In this document: piece after piece, positions 6,224 to 14,189 of the stretch
Layout: every line of letters begins with the position of its first letter
Numbering within the stretch: position 1 is the stretch's first letter
Origin: a virus
Length of the DNA: 41,262 nucleotides
Strand: one strand, 5' to 3'
IMG/VR virus record: IMGVR_UViG_3300046836_000138
Span: 1 to 41,262 of that record
Notes under the pieces: generated by a model
What the model saw: the letters and a program-made list of their open reading frames with translations, nothing else
Databases searched by the model: none
Told to the model about the DNA's origin: nothing
Position numbers and translations under genes: made by a program

Positions 6224-7535
6224 TGCAATACCGCAGGGTATTCCAAGAATTCTGAATATCGACGACATTAAGTGGGACACGCGCTATCGTGCAGAGTTCG
6301 GCGATCTGGAGGCGATGGCAGACTCCATTAGGGAAAAGGGGATAATCCAGCCAATCTCAGTTTCTACGAAGATGAAACTCCTCGCTGGGGAGCGGCGTAT
6401 TCGAGCGGCAAAGATGGCTGGGCTAACGAAAATTCCTGCCCTTGTACGGGAAGTAACTGGAGAGGTAGATGAGCGCGAAATCGAGCTTCTTGAAAATATC
6501 TATCGAGAAGACTTTACCTGGGCAGAGAAAGTCAAAGGTATTAGGGACATTGACCGTCTATACAGAGAAAAGCATATGGACTGGTCCGGACGGAAAACGG
6601 CGGAGCTTCTCAACAAAGGGATTGGAAGTGTCTCCAGATATCTACAACTGGCCAGTGCTATTGATTCCTTTCCTGAGCTTGCTGAGGTTGCTACAGCCGA
6701 GGAAGCCCTCAAGGTTGTCAAAAAGATTCAAGAAAAAGAGATTGTATCGGAGCTACGAAAGCGGCATGACGTTGACACGCCAGGCTTCAGCAAGGGCCTC
6801 AAAGCGATGCTCAAGATCGGCGAAAACAACTATAACATCGGGGATACTTTTAAGGGCCTCTCAGAACTCAGGACAAACGGAGTCGTGAACGTCATTGAGT
6901 GCGATCCTCCATATGGGATTGACCTCAAAGTGATGAAACGCGCAAAGGACAGCGCAACGGCGACGATCCACAAGTACAATGAGATCGACATAGACGAATA
7001 CCCACAATTTCTGCATACACTCACAAAGGAGCTTTACCGCGTAGCGGCACAGCACTCGTGGTTGATCTTCTGGTTCGGACCAACGTGGCAGCATCAAGTC
7101 CTCACAAGCCTCCGCGCAGCGGGTTGGAGTGTAGATGAGATTCCCTGTATCTGGGTAAAGTCTCAGGGACAGACCATGCAACCTGAAGTATACCTTGGCA
7201 GGGCGTATGAACCGTTCTATCTCTGCCGCAAAGGGATTCCTACCCTCATAAAGAGGGGCCGGCTGAACGTGTTTGATTTCGCTACGACACCTGGCCAGCA
7301 GAAGATTCACACCACGGAGAGACCTCTTCCCCTTATGGAAGAACTGTTGGAAACGGTAGGGCTTCCTGGCCAAGTGGTCTTGGTTCCCTTCCTTGGAAGT
7401 GGCAACACACTAAGGGCTGCCTACAAATGCGGTATGAAAGCCTTTGGCTGGGAGAAGTCCTCCGAGTACAAGGACCAGTTCATGCTAGCCATTGAGGCAG
7501 ACTCAAGGGCACTTGGGGCGGATGAAAATGAGTAA
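6216..7535 (+). CDS. ParB-domain / HTH / DNA methyltransferase fusion
   Basis: The N-terminal ParB/Srx-like domain (about 12-95) includes DLEAMADSIREKGIIQPI and the signature AGERRIRAAK (57-66). A ParB/KorB-like helix-turn-helix follows (about 122-146). The C-terminal half is a DNA methyltransferase with motif IV DPPYG (230-234) ahead of motif I FLGSG (392-396), so it has beta-type order and modifies an exocyclic amino group (N6-adenine or N4-cytosine). The family is known from phages, where such enzymes can protect DNA from host restriction. With a ParB-type reader and five dispersed palindromes in the same genome, sequence-targeted methylation or genome marking is a possible extra role (inference). 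Confidence 0.88.
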   Translation: MSDAIPQGIPRILNIDDIKWDTRYRAEFGDLEAMADSIREKGIIQPISVSTKMKLLAGERRIRAAKMAGLTKIPALVREVTGEVDEREIELLENIYREDFTWAEKVKGIRDIDRLYREKHMDWSGRKTAELLNKGIGSVSRYLQLASAIDSFPELAEVATAEEALKVVKKIQEKEIVSELRKRHDVDTPGFSKGLKAMLKIGENNYNIGDTFKGLSELRTNGVVNVIECDPPYGIDLKVMKRAKDSATATIHKYNEIDIDEYPQFLHTLTKELYRVAAQHSWLIFWFGPTWQHQVLTSLRAAGWSVDEIPCIWVKSQGQTMQPEVYLGRAYEPFYLCRKGIPTLIKRGRLNVFDFATTPGQQKIHTTERPLPLMEELLETVGLPGQVVLVPFLGSGNTLRAAYKCGMKAFGWEKSSEYKDQFMLAIEADSRALGADENE

Positions 7536-7788
7536 GAAGGTCATTATCTACATGAATGAGCAGTTGCACGCTCGCGTACCTAAACACGGTGTAATGACCG
7601 TGCAGCATGGTTCGGCCAAGTGGTACACTAACGAGATTGACTTGAAGCTTAGCATAAGCGCCAAGGTCTACCTTCGTCAAGACGAGGGAATAACCGTAGC
7701 TGGAAGGAAGATACGAGTGCTTTATAAACCAGAACTTTGCAGTGACGTGAAGAGCCACGAAGTGAAGGCTTGGATAGAGGTCACTTGA
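7528..7788 (+). CDS. Hypothetical protein (86 aa)
   Basis: ATG 7528 is chosen over ATG 7522 because GGGGCGG (7514-7520) then has a 7-base spacer. It starts MSKKVIIYMNEQLHARVPKHG and appears to be mostly beta (VMTVQHGSAKWYTNEIDLK, GITVAGRKIRVLY). No family recognised. Its stop overlaps the TTG start of the next gene. Confidence 0.62.
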   Translation: MSKKVIIYMNEQLHARVPKHGVMTVQHGSAKWYTNEIDLKLSISAKVYLRQDEGITVAGRKIRVLYKPELCSDVKSHEVKAWIEVT

Positions 7789-8789
7789 GCTTCACTCCGG
7801 AGACTGCTCCTCGTGTAATTCCTGCCGAAGGCCCCAAGAACGCAAAGATTGCGATCGTGGGTGAGGCGGGAGGCTCCTATGAGAATACTCAACTGCGGCC
7901 ATTTGTCGGCCCAGCAGGGGGAGTTCTTGAGCACTGTATGCACGCTGCAGGAATCATCCGCAGCGAGGTCTACATTACAAACGTAGTGAAGCTCCAGCCA
8001 AAAGGGAATGAGATCGCGCCGTACTTTAACGGTGCAAAGGGACAGTTCACCTTCGAGGGAAAACAATGGGTAGACGCTTTGCTAGAGGAGTTGCAAGGAG
8101 TAAAACCAAACGTGGTTGGAGTGTGCGGCGCTACCGCGCTGTGCGCGCTTACTGGAAAGACCAAGATCACAAAGTACAGGGGCTACGTATTGGAGGGTGT
8201 GAATCAACTGAAGGTGATTCCCCTTATTCACCCTGCGGCAGCATTGCGTGGTCAGTACGTATGGCGCTATCTCATAGCCACAGACCTAAAGAAGATTAAA
8301 GCGGAGAGCGGCTTTCCTGAAATCAGAAGGCCCCAAAGGCAGCTAGTCACTGAGTTCTCCCACGTTCACGAAGTACTTGAATGGATTGAGTACTTTGAGA
8401 AGGCAACTCGCGTGTGCTTTGATATTGAGGTGCTAAACTATGAACTGGCTTGCATTAGTTTTAGTGACACTGCTAGCACTGCTTGCAGTATTCCTCTCGA
8501 TCATCGCTGGAGCGAGAGCGACGAAGCTCTCATTTGGAGAGGGCTGCAAAGAGTTCTTGGAAATCCTGCGTCCACAAAAGTAGGCCAAAATCTTATCTTT
8601 GATATACACTTTCTACTTACAAAGTGTGGCATCGAAGTGAAGGGTCCTTTAGAAGATACGATGGTGGCTCACTCAGTGATGTTCCCAGAGCTGAACAAGG
8701 GGCTTGGTTTCCTTGTGTCCCTCTACGGAGGGAGTCAAGCTTACTACAAGGACATGGTGAAATTCTCTAACATAAAGGAAGAGTCATGA
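7785..8789 (+). CDS. Uracil-DNA glycosylase-like domain fused to N-terminal part of a 3'-5' exonuclease
   Basis: TTG 7785 overlaps the previous stop (TTGA); no ATG or GTG is available in frame. Residues 20-156 form a family 4-type UDG fold: VGEAGGSYENTQ..PFVGPAGG (25-46), ITNVVK (64-69) and LIHPAA (147-152) with H149. The usual four Fe-S cysteines are missing. Residues 205-330 are DnaQ-like: Exo I D213/E215 (FDIEV) and Exo II N269/D273 (NLIFD). The frame ends before Exo III, which is at the start of the polymerase gene at 9037. This is the N-terminal part of an SPO1-like family A polymerase carried as a separate protein. Confidence 0.85.
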   Translation: MSFTPETAPRVIPAEGPKNAKIAIVGEAGGSYENTQLRPFVGPAGGVLEHCMHAAGIIRSEVYITNVVKLQPKGNEIAPYFNGAKGQFTFEGKQWVDALLEELQGVKPNVVGVCGATALCALTGKTKITKYRGYVLEGVNQLKVIPLIHPAAALRGQYVWRYLIATDLKKIKAESGFPEIRRPQRQLVTEFSHVHEVLEWIEYFEKATRVCFDIEVLNYELACISFSDTASTACSIPLDHRWSESDEALIWRGLQRVLGNPASTKVGQNLIFDIHFLLTKCGIEVKGPLEDTMVAHSVMFPELNKGLGFLVSLYGGSQAYYKDMVKFSNIKEES

Positions 8790-9040
8790 CAGCGCCAAGT
8801 CACGACCTCAACGACTGTTGTCAGCATTGCAAGTGCTGGCTTGGGGATCGTTCTAGTAAAGATGGTGAGGCCCAGGGAGAGTGTCATCTAGACCCTCCTC
8901 AGGGAGTTGGAATGGTCCCTAGGCCTAGCCTCCTAAATCCAAAGGCTATGGACCTGCAACTGATCTTTGGCTGGCCCACTGTGAAGGCGCTACAGTGGTG
9001 CAGCAGGTTCGAAAGAGCTGTTGAACCGACGAAGCAATGA
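8786..9040 (+). CDS. Zinc-binding micro-protein lying inside the split polymerase locus (84 aa)
   Basis: ATGA overlaps at both ends (8786-8789 and 9037-9040) link it to the two polymerase parts. CQHCKCWLG, GECHLDPPQG and ALQWCSRFERA give the pattern C-x2-C ... GEC..PP ... WC..F of a short zinc-ribbon family widespread in phages and bacteria ('CGNC.FW...GECRR.PP ... DWCGEF'). Its position exactly between Exo II and Exo III of the polymerase exonuclease is unusual. It may be a cargo gene inserted there or may help the two parts assemble. Confidence 0.72.
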   Translation: MTAPSHDLNDCCQHCKCWLGDRSSKDGEAQGECHLDPPQGVGMVPRPSLLNPKAMDLQLIFGWPTVKALQWCSRFERAVEPTKQ

Positions 9041-10563
9041 ACAACGATTTCCTAACCTACAACGCGCTGGATGCAGCGTGCACTATTGAGTGCCGGGACG
9101 CCTTCTGGGAGGACCTCTCTTTGGAAGGCTATCAGCCTGCTTATGACATGACGGTGGCAATCTACGAACCCCTCATGTTTATGCAGACTCGTGGCATCAA
9201 AGTAAACTTTGAGGCGCTTACTTCCACTAAGGTAAGCATTCTCGCAAGTGCAGCCGAGAAACAAGAAGAGCTGAACAAACTTTGCGGAAGGGAACTGAAT
9301 GTCAACTCCTCCAAGGACTGCCAAGCCTATTTCTACGTTGAGCGAGGAATTGCTCCTTACTATAACGAAGGACGAGTCACGGTGGACGACTTGGCCCTGC
9401 AACGTATGTCGAGAGGTACTGCTAAGCGGGGAGGGCTTCGAGAAGCAAAGCTTGTTCAGGAGATTCGTGGTCTTCAAAAGCTACATGGAACCTATCTCGA
9501 CATTGAGTTTGACCCTGACGGACGGATGCGTTGTAGCTATAACCCTCGAGGGACTAAATTTGGACGACTAAGCTCGAGTAAGACTGTTTTTGGCACTGGC
9601 ACGAACATGCAGAACTTGCCTCAAGAGTTCAAGAAGTTTCTTGTGGCAGACCCAGGTTATGTCTTGTGGGAAGTGGATAAGCGGCAAGCTGAGTGGGTTG
9701 TAGTCGCCTACCTAACGCAAGACGCGAATATGCTTAGCGTCGTGGAGAGCGGGCAGGATACTCACATCCACACCGCTTCGTTGATGTTCAACGTAGAAAA
9801 GGAGCTACTTGAATATGAAGCCAAGATCGTGGGGAACAATAGCGATAGTGACTACATTAGCGGGCTGCGCACTAGTGATGACAGGCTGCGCAGCTTGGAG
9901 GGAAAACTCCCTCGCACCATGTCAGCCAGACAGTGCGGAAAGAAGTCTAACCACGGCCTCAACTACGATGAAGGGTTCGCAAAGTTTGCCCTCATCAACG
10001 AGATGGAACAATCAGAATCCAAACGAATCTGGCTCCTGTACCGCCACATTTATCCTGGACTGCCCCTGTGGTATGAAGCCATTAAGCGGCAGCTGTCTCG
10101 AGACAGAACTCTTACCAACTGTTTCGGACGAAAAGTAAGATTCATGGATGCTTGGGGGCCGGACCTTTGGAAGGCGGCTTACTCCATGCTTCCGCAATCC
10201 ACGGTAGTTGATTCACTAAACCAGGGGATGGTAAGAATCTACCACGATGAAGAGCTGTGCGATGCACATGCCAGTAATATAGATTTACTTGGGCAGGTTC
10301 ATGACTCAATTCTTCTTCAAGTTCCGGAGTGGCTAATTCAAGACCCTAGCTTTCAGGATGTACAGAAGCAGGTCTATGACTATGTCTCACCTGAGCTGAC
10401 CTACAATGGGAGGACCTTTAAGATTGCCACAGACTCCAAGTTTGGCCTCAACTGGGGCGGATTTCATAAGGAGCTAAATCCGCTTGGAATGAGAGAGGTC
10501 AAAAGCCACAATGAACTAAAGAAGACCTTGGGGGAACTCGGTGTCCAAGCGAGAACTGGATGA
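9037..10563 (+). CDS. Family A DNA polymerase, catalytic subunit (with Exo III only)
   Basis: It begins MNNDFLTYNALDAACT, which is the Exo III motif (Y8, D12) completing the exonuclease begun in the previous-but-one gene. Polymerase motif A is WEVDKRQAEW with D214. Motif B is RQCGKKSNHGLNY (R298, K302, H306, Y310), with His where Pol I has Phe762. Motif C is QVHDSI (D423), with Ser in place of the usual Glu. The two catalytic Asp residues are present. It probably replicates the phage genome together with the UDG-exonuclease protein. The frame runs to within the start of the helicase-like gene (23-base overlap). Confidence 0.9.
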   Translation: MNNDFLTYNALDAACTIECRDAFWEDLSLEGYQPAYDMTVAIYEPLMFMQTRGIKVNFEALTSTKVSILASAAEKQEELNKLCGRELNVNSSKDCQAYFYVERGIAPYYNEGRVTVDDLALQRMSRGTAKRGGLREAKLVQEIRGLQKLHGTYLDIEFDPDGRMRCSYNPRGTKFGRLSSSKTVFGTGTNMQNLPQEFKKFLVADPGYVLWEVDKRQAEWVVVAYLTQDANMLSVVESGQDTHIHTASLMFNVEKELLEYEAKIVGNNSDSDYISGLRTSDDRLRSLEGKLPRTMSARQCGKKSNHGLNYDEGFAKFALINEMEQSESKRIWLLYRHIYPGLPLWYEAIKRQLSRDRTLTNCFGRKVRFMDAWGPDLWKAAYSMLPQSTVVDSLNQGMVRIYHDEELCDAHASNIDLLGQVHDSILLQVPEWLIQDPSFQDVQKQVYDYVSPELTYNGRTFKIATDSKFGLNWGGFHKELNPLGMREVKSHNELKKTLGELGVQARTG

Positions 10564-11743
10564 TTGGCTTACGAGATATCTTGAGTACACAGAGCAGACA
10601 GAGCCTCCTACGACGTATCACACTTGGTGTGGTCTATCGGTCGTGGCGGGGGCGCTCCAACGCAAGGTGTATCTGGAGTGGGGATTCGAGACGATCTATC
10701 CGAACCTCTTTGTTGTTCTTATTGGGCCCTCAGGAAAGGCCAGAAAAGGGGTGGCGCTCGGGATTGCTAAGTCATTACTACTCGGACTACCAAGTGTGTC
10801 TATTGCGCCGGAATCGACTTCTGGCCGCGAAGCGCTCATCCTTGCGATGAAGCGATCGCTGAGTAACTTCTCTCTACCTAACGGCGGCAAGATAAACTTT
10901 CACTGCTCCATTACTGCTTTCAGTGAGGAGCTTTCAGTTCTACTCGGCCAGGGAGACATAAAGCTCCTTGCAAACTTAACGGACTGGTATGACTCAAAAG
11001 ATGAGTGGGAATATGAAACGATCGGACGGGGTAAGGATTCGCTCCAAGGTCTTTGTTTCAATCTTATGGGAGCAACAGCACCCGACTGGCTACAGTCCAT
11101 GCTCCCACAGGAAGCTGTTGGTGGAGGCTTTACGTCGCGCGTTATCTTTATCGTGGAGGAAGCAAAGGGAAAGACGGTTCCCGAGCCCCCTCCCCCCAAC
11201 AAGGAGCTGGGGGATCGTCTACGTAGAGACCTTGAACGGATCAACCAACTCAAAGGAGAATTCACGTTCACGGAGTCGGGGAAGAGATGCTATATCAACT
11301 GGTACAAAGAGCAAGACCGTCTACTTGGGGAAGATACGCCAGCGGTAAAGGATACGCGCTTCGCAGCTTACTGTGAGCGCCGAGCCACACATCTCCGAAA
11401 GCTAATGATGCTCGTAAGCGCTAGCCAGGGTGATACACTGAAGCTCGACCAAGTCGACTTTGATAAGGCTATACGAATTCTACAAACCGCTGAAGTGAAA
11501 ATGGGTAAGACCTTCGGCGGTCTCGGCCAGGCAAAGAACTCAGACGTCACAGAGAAAATCTTGAATTACATCAAGAGCGTCAAGACCACAACTCGAAAGG
11601 TGATAATTGCAAGGTTCTACCGCGATGTAGATATGTTTGCGCTGAACAACATCGAAGCGATGCTGGACGCAATGAAGGTCGTAAAGATTGAGGTGATACC
11701 TAAAACTAACGAAAAGGTGTATAGATGGATCGGGAACGACTAA
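10541..11743 (+). CDS. DUF3987-like helicase/primase-type protein (400 aa)
   Basis: GTG start overlapping the polymerase gene, with a GGGGGA site. It has a P-loop-like IGPSGKARKG (61-70) in which Gly follows the Lys, a family variant rather than the textbook GKT/S, and an acidic AFSEELS (126-132) in the Walker B position. A winged-helix-like C-terminus follows (about 330-395: TEKILNYIKSVKTTTRKVIIARFYRDV). Proteins of this kind next to phage polymerases serve as replicative helicases or helicase-loaders. I see no separate primase in the window, so initiation may depend on the host or on this protein. It is the last replication gene before the palindrome at 11745. Confidence 0.74.
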   Translation: MSKRELDDWLTRYLEYTEQTEPPTTYHTWCGLSVVAGALQRKVYLEWGFETIYPNLFVVLIGPSGKARKGVALGIAKSLLLGLPSVSIAPESTSGREALILAMKRSLSNFSLPNGGKINFHCSITAFSEELSVLLGQGDIKLLANLTDWYDSKDEWEYETIGRGKDSLQGLCFNLMGATAPDWLQSMLPQEAVGGGFTSRVIFIVEEAKGKTVPEPPPPNKELGDRLRRDLERINQLKGEFTFTESGKRCYINWYKEQDRLLGEDTPAVKDTRFAAYCERRATHLRKLMMLVSASQGDTLKLDQVDFDKAIRILQTAEVKMGKTFGGLGQAKNSDVTEKILNYIKSVKTTTRKVIIARFYRDVDMFALNNIEAMLDAMKVVKIEVIPKTNEKVYRWIGND

Positions 11744-11744
11744 T

Positions 11745-11764
11745 GTTCCATGTTGGAACAGTAG
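11745..11764 (+). repeat. Dispersed palindromic element, copy 2
   Basis: GTTCCA-TGT-TGGAAC plus AGTAG, starting one base after the stop of the helicase-like gene. It fills most of the 30-base gap before the next start. The core is identical to the copies at 19684 and 37130 read on the plus strand. Confidence 0.88.
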
Positions 11765-11773
11765 AGGATTAAC

Positions 11774-12007
11774 ATGATAACCTCTGGTAATATAAAGCTA
11801 GACGCCATCGTCGCAGAGCTTGAAGCCACAGTACTAGGCTTCGTCGAAGGAAACGCCCTCAAAGCCGCTGAGATAGCAGCCTTGAAGGCGGAGATTACAA
11901 CGCTAAACGAAGCGCTAAAGGCAGCTAACGCACTGCTCGAAAAGCGTAAGCGGAAGCCTAAGCCTTTGGCACCACAAGAGCTGCCGCAGCCGCCTGCACC
12001 TGGTTAG
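11774..12007 (+). CDS. Small coiled-coil protein (77 aa)
   Basis: AGAGGA precedes ATG 11774. Residues 8-57 are an Ala/Leu/Glu heptad-rich helix (AALKAEITTLNEALKAANALLEK), then a basic patch (KRKRKPK) and a Pro-rich tail. It is the last rightward gene and its final 50 bases overlap, tail to tail, the end of the last leftward gene. Function unknown; it could be a scaffold or DNA-binding oligomer. Confidence 0.6.
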   Translation: MITSGNIKLDAIVAELEATVLGFVEGNALKAAEIAALKAEITTLNEALKAANALLEKRKRKPKPLAPQELPQPPAPG

Positions 12008-12212
12008 CAATCGAAGCGAGAACGTCCCGCTCAATGCTAGGCAGCGCTGCCAGCAGCGAAGCGTTCAGCTTAGCCAACTGCAGCATGATGTTGACGGCGC
12101 TAGAATCCGCCGCGATGCTGGTAAAGAAGGTTGCCAGCAGTGGCAGAGCCGCTTTCTGTGCATCGGTTTTTGCAAGGGCTACCGCCCCAGAGATTACGTC
12201 GCTCAAGCTCAT
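11958..12212 (-). CDS. Small helical protein, last gene of the late operon (84 aa)
   Basis: AAAGGAA precedes the ATG at 12212. The product is almost entirely Ala/Leu-rich helix (MSLSDVISGAVALAKTDAQK ... SIERDVLASIANQVQAAAAALV). It has no strong transmembrane stretch. It lies directly downstream of the DUF5675-like gene, so a role in lysis or virion maturation is possible but unsupported. The last 50 bases overlap the convergent coiled-coil gene. Confidence 0.66.
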   Translation of the reverse strand: MSLSDVISGAVALAKTDAQKAALPLLATFFTSIAADSSAVNIMLQLAKLNASLLAALPSIERDVLASIANQVQAAAAALVVPKA

Positions 12213-12229
12213 TTCTGTTCCTTTCGTGG

Positions 12230-12787
12230 TTAGATCTTCGGGGGTGCCCCAGCAACTATAGCACCGTAGCCAAAGGCATAGGCAACGGTTTGAAGTGCCA
12301 TAGCATACTGTGGAAACATCTGCGCTGCCACACTAAGGACTAGCATTCCTACCGCGTGTCCTCGAGTGCTGTTAAACCAAGCATCTATTACTTTCATGGG
12401 TACTCCAGTAGTGATTGGTGCGGGTACTTCTCTGTTTATGCCTATGGTAATCTGATCTGCAGCCAAGAGCTTAGTGAATAGCTCTGCAAAGGCCTCATGT
12501 GACTCACCTACAAAATCCTTCGCCTTCGTTCGGCCTACAAGTAAGCAGTCCTTCGTATCTTTTGCCGTATTCCCCCAGTGAATCTCAATCCCTGTATGCC
12601 CTGGTACAGCCAGCAAAAAGGGCATTATACGGTTAAACTTTACTGAGTGCAAAAGTTTCACGTCGTACACTCCGGCTGGAATTGGAGGCTGCGGTTCCAG
12701 AACATAGCACTCAAATGTGCCATCTATAAGTAGCTGTGAGATTACACTTGTAGCGCTTGACTCCAGCGGAGTGATTGAAAGTTTCAC
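12230..12787 (-). CDS. DUF5675-like protein with C-terminal membrane helices (185 aa); lysis candidate
   Basis: Residues 1-115 fit DUF5675: a start like 'TSVISQLLIDGTFECYVLE', IPAGVYDV, FNRIMPFLLAVPG, then GIEIHWGNTAKDTKDCLLVGRT and FAELFTKL. The H-x-G-N ... C arrangement resembles the HG/GC active-site pattern of L,D-transpeptidase-type cell-wall enzymes, so a cell-wall role is possible but unproven. Residues about 140-180 (GHAVGMLVLSVAAQMF, YAFGYGAIVAGA) are hydrophobic and could span the membrane. No standard lysozyme or amidase is seen in the window, which makes this the best endolysin-like candidate. Confidence 0.62.
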   Translation of the reverse strand: MKLSITPLESSATSVISQLLIDGTFECYVLEPQPPIPAGVYDVKLLHSVKFNRIMPFLLAVPGHTGIEIHWGNTAKDTKDCLLVGRTKAKDFVGESHEAFAELFTKLLAADQITIGINREVPAPITTGVPMKVIDAWFNSTRGHAVGMLVLSVAAQMFPQYAMALQTVAYAFGYGAIVAGAPPKI

Positions 12788-13089
12788 TGTGCGTCAATCT
12801 TCTTCTGAACGGCCTTTGGTACAGTAGCGTCTATAGAGAGCTTCTTCAGCGTTCTTGGGCGGTCCTTCTCTGGAGTAGCAAGGATGAGAGTCTGTGCCCA
12901 CATTCCCTCGTGCATGACACGAGACCAGTTGTCACTCTTGTAGTCATGCCAGTAAAGTAGCCCGATCGCTGCAAGAACTAAGACTACGAAGATAACACTC
13001 TTACCTCGTGCTTGTAGCTCTAAAGGGCCAAGTTTAAGTCCCATATCGTCGGACCTCCGACCGTTAGTGGTTTCCTCTTCGTCAGCCAT
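12784..13089 (-). CDS. Small single-span membrane protein, holin or spanin candidate (101 aa)
   Basis: ATG 13089 (MADEEETTNGRR) is chosen because AGAGGGG lies just upstream. It has one transmembrane helix (about 32-48, SVIFVVLVLAAIGLLYW) after an acidic cytoplasmic-type N-terminus and before a soluble, basic C-terminus. Its stop overlaps the DUF5675-like start. Topology and position fit a class III holin or an inner-membrane spanin part, but I cannot assign either. Confidence 0.62.
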   Translation of the reverse strand: MADEEETTNGRRSDDMGLKLGPLELQARGKSVIFVVLVLAAIGLLYWHDYKSDNWSRVMHEGMWAQTLILATPEKDRPRTLKKLSIDATVPKAVQKKIDAQ

Positions 13090-13115
13090 CAAGACCCCTC
13101 TCATAGTTAGTGGTT

Positions 13116-14189
13116 TTATGATGCAGCCATAAAGTGTCCTGAAAACTCAAGGCCTGTACCATCCTTAAAGATTGCATTACTACCAATGGCCGTACTCGCG
13201 ACAGTCCTGGAAAAGATTTGAATTTGATTAGCTCCACTAAAACAAGTTGCTGCCATAGAAACAATTGCTGTAGCCAAAGTTCCATCATTTCCAACGGCAA
13301 CAATTGTTGCACCTCCAGTATTAGTAAATGGTAAACCAGAGATCGTAGTTGTACTCCCTGTTCCAATTGTATTAATAGTTAAGAGCCCAGAAAAAGTCAC
13401 TAAACGACCAACTTTAGTGTAACTACCCACTTGAGTTGTATAGGTAGTTGTTCCTCCAAGCGAAGGAATCCAAGTTCCTTCCTCATACATCTTGAGTGTA
13501 TGATTTGTTGGAGTTCCAGAACCTCCAGCAGAGGCATACACAATAGCTGGGCTACCAGCAGATGCAAAGATAGTTGGAGTTCCCGCAGCAGAGCCAGCTA
13601 CTTGTAGGTGGCTAGTCGCGCCCGGCTGGTGGATAACCTCGAACTGAGTTATACTAGCCCCACCAGAATCATTAGTAGCACCAGTTAAAAAGTTTAGGGA
13701 GCCTGTGCCCTTTGTAACAAAAAATATCCCAGAATTCGTAGCACCTTGAGCAAAAGCGTTCACATTTCCAATTGCAGGAGAGAACCCCCAATTTGAAGTT
13801 GGAGATGCGGAATCTAGTAATTGTAACCCTAGTGTGCCATTATTCGTCTTGAGCGACAGCGATCCGGTCGTACCGGAGTCGATGATGGGGGTGAATACAC
13901 TTTTCCAGCGATTTGCTGGAAGACCAGAAGAAGCAAAACCATCTGTATTAGGCCGAACATTTCCAGAGCCCACTTGGCAAATAATGTCTGACCCACCACC
14001 TGTTGCCAGAATCAAAACACCTGCTACAGCGGAATCTACCTTAGGCGTAACTACACTCGTCGTGGCTGTTACAGTACCCGCAGATATAGCAATCGCCGGT
14101 GCGCCACGATAGAAGAAGTTGTTAAGATCTTGTAGCCACGCCGCGCTTATTGTAGGCGGGCCACCTTGAACAAATGTAGTATCAGCCAT
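13116..14189 (-). CDS. Tail fibre protein (357 aa)
   Basis: It starts MADTTFVQGGPPTISAAWLQDLNNFFY, an N-terminal style common in podovirus tail-associated proteins, and continues through long Gly/Thr/Ser/Ala-rich beta repeats. The C-terminus has the tail-fibre module 'KMYEEGTWIPSLGGTTTYTT' followed by VGSYTKVGRLVTFSG and a final beta domain. It probably contacts the host surface. Its adenine- and thymine-rich, repetitive coding differs from its neighbours, as is usual in host-range genes. Confidence 0.8.
   Translation of the reverse strand: MADTTFVQGGPPTISAAWLQDLNNFFYRGAPAIAISAGTVTATTSVVTPKVDSAVAGVLILATGGGSDIICQVGSGNVRPNTDGFASSGLPANRWKSVFTPIIDSGTTGSLSLKTNNGTLGLQLLDSASPTSNWGFSPAIGNVNAFAQGATNSGIFFVTKGTGSLNFLTGATNDSGGASITQFEVIHQPGATSHLQVAGSAAGTPTIFASAGSPAIVYASAGGSGTPTNHTLKMYEEGTWIPSLGGTTTYTTQVGSYTKVGRLVTFSGLLTINTIGTGSTTTISGLPFTNTGGATIVAVGNDGTLATAIVSMAATCFSGANQIQIFSRTVASTAIGSNAIFKDGTGLEFSGHFMAAS

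Noticed and set aside
8786-9040. Intein or self-splicing intron in the polymerase locus
   Set aside because: The inserted stretch has its own start and stop with ATGA overlaps, no intein splice residues and no intron core; a separate gene explains it better.
13834-14112. Rightward frame opposite the tail fibre gene
   Set aside because: It is a mirror of the low-complexity fibre repeats, with no start signal.
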